DNA of 64,000 nt from Spinacia oleracea (taxonomy: Eukaryota > Streptophyta > Magnoliopsida > Caryophyllales > Amaranthaceae): assembly GCF_020520425.1 (NCBI RefSeq), contig NC_079491.1, positions 112,282,652 through 112,346,651 of the forward strand. Direction: 5' to 3'. The notes beneath the pieces are model-generated. The model had not been told where the DNA came from, did not search any database, and was given only the letters and a program-made list of their open reading frames with translations. The position numbers and the translations under genes are program-made. This document shows, piece after piece, positions 1 through 10,850 of this stretch; the first letter of the stretch is position 1; every line of letters begins with the position of its first letter.

Positions 1-1555
1 ATTACTCCAACACCACACCCATTCTGATTCGAGGCACCATCGAAATGCATTGACCAATTGTCATCACTGGTCATTAAGATTTGCTCGTCGGGTAAATCGT
101 AATCCTCCTCTTCTGCCTCGACGGGACAGTCGGCTAGGAAGTCTGAGACTGCTGAACCCTTGATAAACTTTCGCGGGATGTATTTGAGGTCGAATTCTGC
201 TAGCATGGCCAACCACCTGGACAACCGTCCGTTGAGAGCTGGTTTTTCGAATAGATACTTGAGAGGATCCGCTTTGCTGATCACATGTACTGTATGGGAG
301 AGCATGTAGTGCCGTAGTTTCTTTGTTGCCCAAACCAAGGCGATGTTGAGTTTCTCGAGCTGAGTGTACTTGGTCTCGTACTCGATCAGTTTTTTGCTTA
401 TGTAGTGTACAGCGTTCTCTTTGCCTTCAACTTCCTGGGCGAACATAGCCCCTACTGCTGAATCTGTTGTTGCGAGGTAGAGCCCGAGGGGAATCCCTGG
501 CAAGGCTGGCTTTAGCACTGGCGGGTTGGAAAGGTAGCTTTCGATAGTGTCGAATGCATGCTGACAATTGTCATCCCACACTTTGGGCTCACTTTTTCGG
601 AGCTTTCGAAATACCGGTTCACAGATCATTGTAAGTCTTGAAATGAACCTACTGATATATTGTAGTCTACCGAGAATACCCCGAATTTCCTTTTCATTCG
701 TTGGTGGTTGCATCTCGAGAATTGCTTTGATTTTTGAAGGATCAGCCTCTATGCCTCCAGAGCTGATAACATATCCGAGTAACTTGCCTGACGTTACCCC
801 GAATGCGCACTTTTGAGGATTGAGCCTCATGTTGTATTGCCTGAGCCTGTTGAAAAACTTTCGAAGTACTGAGGTATGCTCGTGTCGCTCTTTGGATTTG
901 ACAATCATGTCGTCGACATATACCTCAATTTCCCTGTGAATCATATCGCTCATGATGGTTATGGCTGTTCTTTGGTAGGTTGCTCCAGCGCTCTTCAATC
1001 CGAACGGCATAATTGTAAAGCAATATGTACCCCACTGAGTGATGAAGGTTGTCTTCTCCATGTCCTCCTCTGCCATGGGAATCTGATTGTAGCCTGCATA
1101 CCCGTCCATAAGAGAGAGTAAGGCATGAATTGCGGTGTTGTCGACCAAGATGTCGATGTGAGGCAATGGAAAATCTTCTTTAGGGTTGGCCCGGTTAAGA
1201 TCTTTGTAGTCCACACACATTCGTACTTAGCCGTCTTTCTTTGGAACTGGGACGACATTTGCGATCCATTCTGGATACTTTGCTTCTAGAATAAACCCGG
1301 CCTCTAGCTGCTTGGAGACCTCTTCTTGAATTTTGAGGGAAACGTCCGGTTTCATGCGACGGAGTTTCTGCTTGATGGGCTTTGAACCTGGAATGAGGGG
1401 AATTGTATGCTGACCGATGCTTGGATGAACCCGTGGCATATTATGATAGGACCATGCGAAGACGTCTATGTACTCTGAAAGTAGCTTGATAAGATCATCC
1501 CGCTCTGCTTGAGAAAGAGTTAAACTAATCCGAACTAGTTTTGAATCACTGTTGT
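1..1555 (-). pseudogene. pol fragment: reverse transcriptase, RNase H and start of a second RNase H (Ty3/gypsy)
   Basis: The minus strand encodes a Ty3/gypsy polymerase that copies element RNA into DNA. From about 1555 downward it reads a typical lead-in (FAWSYHNMPRVHPSIGQH), then the RT palm entry (PEWIANVVPVPKKDG). A TAA stop at 1227-1229 is followed by VRMCVDYKDLN in the same frame. After that stop the frame is open for about 408 codons to the window edge. The catalytic YVDD is encoded at 909-920. RNase H follows (LYLATTDSAVGAMFAQE near 450-500), and a second RNase H-like start (MHFDGASNQNGCGVGV) lies in the first 60 bases. One nonsense mutation is the only break I found. No start codon can be assigned because this would be part of a polyprotein. 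Confidence 0.85.
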
Positions 1556-1559
1556 TAGA

Positions 1560-2036
1560 AAGGTTGATTTTTCTGTTTCCTCAATTATGGGCGTCCTGTT
1601 TACATGATTTTCAATAGCTTTTAGTATTTCAAGGTCAGTTTTTTGTGAAGCAAAGTTGTGAGTGTTTTGAATTCGGACTTGAAGAGTAGGAGGAAATTGA
1701 AGTATTATTGAAATTGGCAATCATTACATCAACAACTTTAACTTGAAGGTCGGCCTTTAGAGGCTCTTGATTGATGCAAGACTCTAGCCCTAGATTCTTA
1801 GACTCATCACTAGACTCGGATCCAGACTCATCCTCTGACACGGACTCACTCATCATATATCCTTCGCCCACAGTAATCTTGAACATTTTGCCATTTGGAG
1901 CAGATATCTTGAGGGACTTTCTCCAGCCTTATGCATTTTAAAGAGTTTCTTGATTGTCTTCGAGAGCCCTTATGCGAGCCTCAGCTTCCTCAACACGTTC
2001 ATAGAGCTCTGCTACAGTCGCTGCTAGTGAAGTCAT
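1560..2036 (-). pseudogene. gag/protease remnant between leader and pol
   Basis: A minus-strand ATG at 2034-2036 opens a 34-residue peptide rich in Glu, Ala and Leu (MTSLAATVAELYERVEEAEA), which looks like a coiled-coil start of a gag protein. It ends at a stop. Below it, from 1886, another frame reads an acidic, serine-rich linker (SESVSEDESGSESSDESK) with no recognisable protease or zinc-knuckle motif. A whole gag is far longer than this, so the remnant points to a large internal deletion. The function is inferred mainly from position. Confidence 0.4.
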
Positions 2037-2339
2037 CTTGCACAGGATTTTGAGAGAATGAGTCCAAGCACCTATTTAGCACACGACTTTAAATTTTTAG
2101 AACTTGGACTTCCCGACACATGATATGATATGCATGCAATGAATGAGACCTAGACTTGACTCTAAGTGCCACTCCGAAGATTCGGAATTTTGAATTTTTG
2201 TACTTGTATTCGGGATTTGCAGCCCATTGGAAGTGTTTGAGAGGAGCCTTCATTCTTTTGTGGAAGTTGACTCTTTGTACTAGGACTTGGAATATCGAAA
2301 GAATATTTCGACCTATTGGACCTTGAACTATTTTAGGGG

Positions 2340-2965
2340 AATTCCAACCCATTGAGAATTTCTAAATTGGACTTGTACTGGGAGATTGAATTTTGTATTA
2401 TTTCAAGGGAATTTCAACCCGTCAATATTTTAGGGGAATTGCAACCCGTTTGGGCTTGGAGTATTTGAAGGGAATTTCAACCTGATTGAAAGGGAATTGA
2501 TTTTGTATTATTTCAAGGGAATTTCAACCCGCCAATATTTTAGGGGAATTTCAACCCATTGGACTTTGGAATAATTTAGGGGAGTTTCAACCCGTTGATA
2601 GGACTTGGAATATTTCAGGGGAGTTTCAACCCAAGGATAGGACTTGGAATATTTTAGGGGAGTTTCAACCCAAGAATAGGATGCGAAATTTGAACTTGTA
2701 CTATTTCAGGGGATTTTCAACCCATTGGAAAGTTGGACTTGTATTATTTCAGGGGATTTTCAACCCGTTGAAGTATTTGGAAGTGGGGTTTGTATTATTT
2801 CAGGGGATTTTCAACCCATTGGAGAATTGCAACTTGTATTATTTCAGGGGATTTTCAACCCATTGGAAAATTGGAACTTGTATTATTTCAGGGGATTTTC
2901 AACCCGTTGGAAAAGAGGGTTTTGAATTTGTATTATTTCAAGGGATTTTCAACCCATTGGAAATA
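2340..2965. repeat. minisatellite array A in retrotransposon leader (about 43-50 bp unit)
   Basis: About a dozen degenerate copies of a unit centred on TTTCAGGGGATTTTCAACCC, separated by short variable spacers. Copies toward 2700-2960 are the most alike. The array makes short open frames in several phases (repeating FRGFSTHWK) that are not genes. Confidence 0.85.
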
Positions 2966-3104
2966 TTTGAAATTTTTACTTTGAGAGCAATGGAAAGCAA
3001 GGATTTGTAGCTCGCAAATGAGTTTGAAGTTTGAATTTGATTCAAAGTTTGAACCTTGAAATGGAAAAGACGCACTTTTGTATATAGAACGTGAAGCTTT
3101 GAGT

Positions 3105-4200
3105 ATGGAAAATCCGGCATTATGCCGCCATGGATTTGAGACATTGAACTTGGGAATTTGAAAGTCCGGCATTATGCCGCCGTGCACTTGGAATTTTGAA
3201 GTGTTTGAAAATGAGATTGAATTAAGGATCATGGATTTGGAATTGGAAGCTTTGAATATAGGACTTGAGATTTGAAGGTTTAGAATTTTTGAACTTCGAA
3301 CTTTGAGGTTTGAAATATGGAATGGAAAAGTCGTCATTACAACGGTATGAATTTGGAATTTGAAACTTTGAGCATAGGACTTGAAACTTGAAAGGTTTGG
3401 AGTTTGAAAAGTTGGCATTACGCCGGTCATGAGCTTGGACATTTAGACTTGAGGTTTCGAAATTGGAATTGGCAACTTTAGTTTGAGGTTTGAAGACTTG
3501 AATGTTTGAACTAGAAAAATCCGGCATGACGTCGTTGGATTTGAGTTTTGAACTTGGAATTCGAAATTTTGACTAGAAAATCCGGCATTATGACGCCGTT
3601 GGATTTGAGTTTTGAACTTTGAAATAGGAGTTTTGACTAGAAAATCCGGCATTATGACGCCGTTGCATTGAATCTTGACTTGGAACTTGAAACTCGAAAT
3701 TTGAACTAGAAAATCATGCATTATGACGCCGTTGGATTTGGACTTGAAAATTGAGGTTTGGACCAGAAAATTTGGACTTGAAATTCGAAATTTGGACTAG
3801 AAAATACGGCATTATGACGCCGTTGGATTTAAGTTTGAATTTGAAACTTGAGGTTTGAAATGGAAAATCCGGCATTATGACGCCGTTAGATTTGAGCTTG
3901 AATTTGAAACTTGAGGTTTGAAATGGAAAACCCGGCATTATGACGCCGTTGGATTTGAGCTTCAATTTGAAACTTGAGGTTTGAAATGGAAAATCCGGCA
4001 TTATGACGCCGTTGGATTTGATTTTCAATTTGAAACTTGAGGTTTGAAATGGAAAATCCGGGATTATGACGCCGTTGGATTGGATTTGAATTTGAAACTT
4101 GAGGTTTGAAATGGAAAATCCGGCATTATGACGCCGTTGGATTGCATTTTGAATTTGAAACTTGGAATTTGAGCTCGAAAATCCGGCATTATGACGATGT
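3105..4200. repeat. minisatellite array B in retrotransposon leader (63 bp unit)
   Basis: Repeats centred on GGCATTATGACGCCGTTGGA. In the cleanest part the core starts at 3871, 3934, 3997, 4060 and 4122, a period of 62-63 bp. Toward 3110 the copies diverge and spacing varies. The palindromic-looking GGCATTATGACGCC core and the TTTGAAACTTGAGGTTTGAA spacer recur. Open frames across it (repeating NGVIMPDFPFQTSSFK on the minus strand) follow from a period divisible by three. Confidence 0.92.
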
Positions 4201-5095
4201 TAGATTGAATTTTGAATTTGGCATTTGTGCGTGAGGCGTGTTTGAGGGTTTTGAATCAAATGGAGTGGCACTCCTAAAAGACCTTAAATCGGAGATTTTG
4301 ATGCATGAGGTTTGGATGATGCTCCTAGGGGTTTGGTTTCCTAGTTGGAGGCTAATTGGTTTTGGTAAAGCTAGAACTCGATGTTAGCCATTCACGCGTG
4401 CAAAGACGCCCACACAATGCACAAGTAGCACGTTGTCACACTAATCATGAATATGAATGCGACATGCAAAGTTCACAACCTAAGGTCGGTCTAAGTTTTG
4501 TATGATGCAAGTGGTCGGCTTTGGGCGTCAAAAGGTACTCGACTAAGAGACGGATCCGGCGATAACTTGCACATCCGCCTAAGGGACGTGTGTGTCGGCA
4601 GACGGCCTCCATACTTGACATCGGGAACGTCAAGTAAATGCCAAGTTTCGGTAGGCGTGGAAATGGTCACACACTTTGGCCGGGAACCGTATAGAGAGTT
4701 ACCATTTCGTTGCCCCCGGGGCTAGCCCGAATGTAGAACACATCCGTTTGAGCAAAGGTAGAACATTTTGCAGAAATATGGTTTTCGAAAAATGCATGAA
4801 ATGCCTAGAAATTGAACATTAAAATCGTACTCGAATTTGTATTTGTAAAGCTTGTTTTTCGACATTCGTTCTCGAGGTTTGGGAGCGTCCTTCCAGAATC
4901 AAAAATAGACTAACTCCCAACACGAAAAGTTGAGCAAAAGTGGGCGACGAGCCACTGTGAGCCACTGTCCTGGATGCAGGCAGCGGCGTTGGGCGCAGGT
5001 GGCTGCGCCTGGCGCCAGTGCTGGCATCCAGTACTTAAGAAGATCAGTGGCTTGCTGCTCGAAAACTGCTCGCATTTTAGAAATTGAAAATAGAA
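4201..5095 (-). other. rest of the retrotransposon 5' leader, no gene seen
   Basis: Unique-looking leader between array B and the primer-binding site. It contains a mixed GC-rich stretch around 4940-5030 (GCGTTGGGCGCAGGTGG and similar). I see no convincing open frame. Confidence 0.5.
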
Positions 5096-5115
5096 GATCC
5101 CCAGTGGAGTCGCCA
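5096..5115 (-). other. primer-binding site of the Tat-like element
   Basis: The minus strand reads TGGCGACTCCACTGGGGATC, separated by four bases (ATTC) from the LTR end CCCCCCTACA. It begins with TGG as a tRNA-primed site should, and resembles the PBS of Tat/Ogre elements. The specific primer tRNA is not established here. Confidence 0.75.
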
Positions 5116-5689
5116 GAATTGTAGGGGGGTATTATTTTGCATGTGTTGCAATTCCCTACAAGGGGGCGTTTTTTAGAAAACCATCGTATTTTTGTACCTC
5201 GAAGTAGTCGCCACCAAACATTATTTAGGGTCTTGTTTGGAAAGACCGAAAATGACTCTATTAGGATAAGACTTGAATCTTCGAAACGGATGGGTGAGAT
5301 CCGGGCACGGGAACGAGATGCTTATTCCGCGAGCTTTAGAAATAATTCGAGTACGTGACATAGCATTTTCGAAAATACCCTAGTTTAGACTATGTGGGTT
5401 TGAATTTAGAGCACATAGAATCTCTACTTTGTATGGTGGTCACTTTGCTTTAAAGTTAATTTAAGGGAACCTAAGATCGGTTTGTCCAAGAAATTATCTT
5501 TGTTAAGCGTGATGTAACCTTGCATTTTGATGTATTTAGCATGTATGGGGATGAAAGCAATAAAGCAAATAAAGCAACATCACAATAGTAAATAAGTGCG
5601 GAATTAGTAAATACACGACCCCCTAGAGATGGACTAGGGAGTAGGTCCACATTGCCTAGAAGGACTAGGCAAGTAAAGATGCGGAATTG

Positions 5690-5825
5690 AAATGCGGAAT
5701 TGAAAGTGCGATATTGAAATTGCGGAATTGAAAGTGCGATATTGAAATTGCGGAATCGAAAGGTGCATAATTGAAATTGCAATATTGAAAGGTGCATAAT
5801 TGAAATTACGGCATTGAAATTTGTA
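5690..5825. repeat. short tandem repeat inside the Tat LTR
   Basis: Alternating units of the type GAAATTGCGGAATTGAAAGTG and GCGATATTGAAATTGCGG, roughly 28 bp, about five imperfect copies. Confidence 0.6.
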
Positions 5826-6649
5826 CTTGGGCACATGAGATTCGAACGCCAAGCGGCTCCTTAAAAATAAGTGCGCCCGACACGAATTCAAAGCCAAAAA
5901 TCTCAACTTGGGAGAAGTTGCTCATCCCAAAGTGCCCTAGATTTTTCATATAGAACTTGAACATTGAAAGTTTGAATCTTGAGATATTGAACTTGAAATA
6001 TTTGAACTTGAACTTGAAATATTGAACTTGTACTTGAAACATTGAAACTTAATAGACTTGAATCTCAAAGATCGGGCCTTTTAATGTTGAAAAGGTTAGA
6101 TCTTTGATGTGCTCTTACTTTGAAAGGATCCTAGTTTAGGGAAGTAGTCATGAGCAACCCTAAACATTGTGGGATCTTGAAATTTGAAAACTTGAACTTG
6201 TACATTGAAAAATGGAGTCTTGAATCTCAAAAGAGTAAACCTTTAAAAGTTAGAAAGGTGTCATCTTTGATTACTCCATACTTGAAAGTGATTCTAGTTC
6301 AAAGAAGTGATTGTAATAACTTTGAACATCCTTGAATCTTGAAAGTTTGCATTTTTGTATTTTGAAAATTTTGGAATTTGAAAAGATGTATGATTGTTGC
6401 AAGTGACATTTTTAGTAGTAAAAATGCCAACTTGCTAATCATTTTTGAAATAGGAAAATCAAAGAAATATGATTGAATATGGTGGGATTCGGAATTACCT
6501 ATTTAGGTTTAGGCAAGAATTCCTTTTAGAGCTCCCAATTGCTTAGAACTTGAAGTTTGTATGTGTTTTTGAAGGATTTTTTTATTTGGATTTGAGGCGG
6601 AATTTTGGTATTACGACGTTGTATATTGAATCTGCCACTAGAGGAAAAA

Positions 6650-6990
6650 ACCTCAAGTGCGGGCTCATTTGAAGGGGTTTAGTGCGGGCTTTTACATGTG
6701 CAGCACATGGCCTGCCCGCACTTGATGTTTCTCAAGTGCTGCCAAAATATTGGAAGCACTTGATGTTTCAAGTGCTGCCAATTTGGAAAATGAGCCCGCA
6801 CTTGACATATTTTGTGCTGCCAATTTTAGAATATGAGCCCGCACTTGATATATTTGGTGCTGCCAATTTTGAAAATGAGCCCGCACTTGACATATTTAGT
6901 GTTGCCAATATTGAAAATGAGCCCGCACTTGACATATTTGGTGCTGCCAAAATAGAAAATGAGCCCGCACTTGACATAGAAATTTGCAAT
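6650..6990. repeat. left subterminal repeats of CACTA-1
   Basis: Tandem copies, about 47 bp apart, of GAGCCCGCACTTGACATAT followed by a TTGGTGCTGCCAA-type segment. The reverse-orientation partners are at 10895-11035. Such arrays bind the transposase accessory protein in studied CACTA elements. Confidence 0.85.
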
Positions 6991-7009
6991 TTGCATTCAC
7001 ACTTTTTCA

Positions 7010-8200
7010 TATTTTATTGATATACTAGTAAATACAATAAAACTTATATACAATAAAGCTTATATTTTATTAAATGATAATCTATACATCAAATTTGGGT
7101 TGTATACACAAATGAAAATTTTATTGGCAAAGTACTCCAGCATATATTTCATATACTTCATATATAGAACAATATACATACAATCGTCATATATATGAAC
7201 CAATCTAGTGTCTATTAAGCTATTTCTATACAAGTATCAATGTACTACTTCTGAAATAAAATAAAAATTGGAATTTTTACGTCATTAAGCATTCCAATCT
7301 TGAACAAAAATGTCTCCAATTGTATCTTGCACACCTGAAACAAAAAAGGCATAGGAGGAATTGATTAGTGGAATCTACACCAAATATTAGACAAAGTATA
7401 ACATACTAACCAAGTCTGATCAATCACTAAGAATAACGAAGTAAAATAGTTTAACCGGAATATAATAAACCAAATCCACTAATTGCATCAACAAAAAAAA
7501 AAGGTAGAAAAAACAAACAAGGGGATTTAATCATGAAGCACCTTAACCAAAATATAATTCAATATCAATCATCAAATTTACAATTCAAAATTTAGCAAGA
7601 GATCAAATCAAGAATTATTGACCGAACTTCTCTAAAAAATTAAAACCATAAATTATACAAAAACACAATTTTGAATCAAAATTTGAGCAAACCCAGAAGT
7701 TGTTAAGGAATTTAAGCATCTGTTGTAACAAGCATTTTTTTTGTTGACATTCATCGTTAAAACTTACAGCAGCACGACAATAGATTTAGTAGAAATTAAA
7801 GATATTAAACTTCATACAGTAAGAAAAATTAAAACTGGAAGCATTAAATTATTAACTTTTAAAGGATGAAGAATTCACAGCGTCATTTAGTTCTCAGACC
7901 TGTTTACTTTCAAGATTCGTCATTCGCTGCTATAACCTTGTTTAGAAACCATGTAATATATGGTTGTTGCAGATCTGACAAGGATACTAAGAATTATGAA
8001 TATAAGTAGCAAAAGAATGATAATGAAAGAAGAATTGACAAGCATAGATCTAAAAATCTAATAAAACCGTCACACTAATTATAATTACCCAAACCCTTAA
8101 ATTGAATCTTAGAAAACTCGATTTCTCGAAGAAAAAAATTCTGCAAAATAATGAAATAGACCAAACACAATTCAAGATTAGGGAAGAAAGGTACCTGTAG
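7010..8200. other. AT-rich interior of CACTA-1, no gene seen
   Basis: No open frame of note and no recognised motif. It could be intron or 3' flank of captured host sequence on the minus strand. A run of GGAGGAA units follows at 8203-8241. Confidence 0.4.
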
Positions 8201-8202
8201 TT

Positions 8203-8241
8203 TAGGAAGGAGGAAGGAGGAAGGAGGAAGGAGGAAGGAGA
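8203..8241. repeat. (GGAGGAA)n microsatellite
   Basis: About five consecutive 7-bp units inside CACTA-1. Confidence 0.85.
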
Positions 8242-8311
8242 ATCAGATGAAGATATCTGAACAACAACACAAAACCATTAATGCAGTAACCAGATTCAAT
8301 AAAATCAACAC

Positions 8312-8563
8312 TCACCCTAAGATTCCCATTATAAGCTTCCCCAAGTATCCCAATACAGTGAAAGCCCAAGTGGTCTCAGCCTGAATGAACCAAAAGGATA
8401 CACTAGCAAGACGCATTAAGAAAGAAAGTAATACAATCATAAACAATATGAACATAAAACTCAAATTCACAGGCCCCACCTTGTCCCCTTGCCGATACAT
8501 CTCTTCCAAATCTTCATAACTTATTCCAGTAATAAGTATTCCTACAAAGCACAAAAAGTACAA
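8312..8563 (-). pseudogene. unrecognised hydrophobic ORF inside CACTA-1
   Basis: An 83-residue minus-strand frame with two or three hydrophobic stretches, including FMFILFMIVLLSFLM and FTVLGYLGKLIMG. I do not recognise a family. It may be a captured exon pair read through, or chance. It lies in the same orientation as the LRR-like fragments upstream at 9.4-9.9 kb. Confidence 0.25.
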
Positions 8564-9424
8564 ATAAATTTTATGTATACAATTAACAAAATCAGTATAC
8601 TATCATAATTTCAATTAACAAAACCATATACTATCTTAATTTCAATTAACATAACCAGTATACTACCTTAATTACTATGACATTAGAATCATGAATGATG
8701 ATATAAACCTCTTGATATGCCCATGGCCACAACTGGTGAGGTAAACCTCTTGAATTCTTGATATGCCCATGGGCCATGGCCAACCATTTCCTTAGTTCTA
8801 AGGTTCCTTGCAGTCCACAAAGAGGATGAAATATAACATTTTATTTATAATTTTAAAGCAGTAAATACTACGGAGTATAAGCCTTTAGCGAGACATAAGA
8901 TGTTAAGATATTTCTTAATTTTAATCATGATTCAGAAACAACTACGGTCCCTCAATCCCCTCAAACAATTGCTAAATAATTAAATATAAAAACCAGTAGA
9001 CATGACGTGGAATATACAATTTCGAAATAGCATGAAGTCGTGAAGAAAGGTTAATGAAGTTAACCCAAAGAATCAACTCCCGTACCTCTCAACTGCTTTC
9101 ACATTTTTTGTTATTATATTTAAAAAAAACACTTCGCGCACTCAGTCATACTCGCATTCCATATTCAAGAGTCATATTCTCATATATCTCATATCAATTC
9201 AATAAATTATCTGAGAAATTTGGAATAGTCAGCACTCAGCAGTCTGGGGGGTTGGGACAAAGAATTGGTTTTTCTTTACATTAGGTATGAAATTATTGAA
9301 GAAATCAGTCAAGGAGTCATGTGAGCTCATTATTCTGCAAGTGACTGCAATCGGGGTTAGCTGAGTACGTTCTTGAAATAAGATTTAAAAAATCAATCAA
9401 GAGAACTCAGTGAAACCAACACTC

Positions 9425-9865
9425 ACAAGGTCTAAGAATTGACAAAATCCCCATTGACGGTGGCAAAGGACCACTTATGTTGTTTTTAGAGACATACCTA
9501 CACCAAACGAATACGAAAAGTTACATATAAACAAAGGTCTATAAACATGTTAAAAGGAAAGAAACAAAAAAAACTTATTACAAGTTTGTTATACCAGAGA
9601 GTTGTTAAAAGCTATCAGGTAGTCCCCCCGCCAAGTTATTCTTGTTTAACGACCCAAATAAGGTAGCAAACAATGATTTAGAAGAAATGTCACAACTAAA
9701 ACTGCGAAACACAACTAACTACAGTGAAAAGAAAAGAAAAAAAATCAAGGCTTGCAGTAAACTTACTTGGTACAGACAAGTCATAAGTTCCTCCAGGCTC
9801 CAGTAAACTGATTATCAGAAAGGAACCTGAGATAGTAAATAAATGATGCCATAGTTTTAGCAAAC
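9425..9865 (-). pseudogene. LRR-like exon fragments captured in CACTA-1
   Basis: Two short minus-strand stretches resemble plant leucine-rich repeats. Around 9840-9775, after a possible acceptor (TATCTCAG), one frame reads FLSDNQFTG. Around 9500-9425, another reads SKNNISGPLPPSMGILSIL; the NISGPLPPSMG pattern is close to the LRR consensus of receptor-like proteins. Frames do not join cleanly and a stop follows the first stretch. I read this as decayed, intron-containing host DNA carried by the transposon. Which LRR gene it came from cannot be told. Confidence 0.35.
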
Positions 9866-10559
9866 AGTAACATTGCTCGTAATATTTTACTAAGATTAGC
9901 AACAACAAAAAAAACAACACATACAAGGTCCTCACTGTGGGAGATAAATTTGGCCAGACTGGTACCCCAATGTGATTGTCTCTGAGGTATCTGGTTCCAA
10001 AATCATCAACAAATTCCAAAATCAAATACAAACCATAAAAAAATTTCAAATCAAACAATCCGAACCCGGCATACATCACCAGTGAACACAATCGCAATTC
10101 AAATAATAAAAAAAAGTTTTTAAAAATCAAAACAAAACCCTAAAAAATCAAAAGATAAGAGAAATTAACAATAATTACACAATAACTAACAATTAATACT
10201 ATAAACATTAAAATCTGAGGATATAAAAAAAATTAATACTACAAACATATTTATTCGGCAAAAAAATTAGTGAATTGTACAGTTTAATTATTACCCTAAT
10301 CTATGTATCAAACAATTAGCATCAATGATTCAATCTAAAACTTTGAATGAAAGTCTCTTGCAAAAACGATAGAGTTAGGGTTTGTAAGTTCAATCGAAGG
10401 AGATCAAAGAATCAAATAAATTACTCATGATCAACAAAATAAAAGATAGAAAATTTTAAGATTAACCAAAAATCAAATAAATAGAAAGTTAGGGTTTGTA
10501 AATTTGGGGTTTTGATTTTATTCAAATTCAACTTAATTGATGAAGGGAAATAGGAAATT

Positions 10560-10850
10560 ACCGATCGATAGGGTAGCGACAAACCCTCAACCACCACCCT
10601 CGGCCACCGTTGGCGGTTTCGATACAAGGTAGTGATGAGAGAAATATGGGGCAGGCGAGAAAGAGCATAGAATCAACAACTGGTACAACACGACAACGAA
10701 ACAACTACGACAAAAGCAGTCGTGCAGCCGGCAAGTGAAATGGTGATGGCGGGTTACCGGCGGAGAAGGAACAAAGGGAAGAGAGAGTCGTTTGAGGTGG
10801 AGATTGAATGAGAATCGCATGAGGTAGAGAAAGAGAAGGAGAGAGAGAGA
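10560..10850 (-). other. possible captured first exon or promoter-proximal segment in CACTA-1
   Basis: The minus strand has a CT-rich leader (10810-10860) followed by an open frame of 77 residues from 10820 and a potential splice donor (GATCG then GTAATTTC) near 10560. Base composition is richer than the surrounding AT-rich DNA. No domain is recognised. Confidence 0.25.

Noticed and set aside
3714..4028. Minus-strand ORF of 104 residues over array B
   Set aside because: Repeated peptide produced by a 63-bp tandem array; no independent coding evidence.
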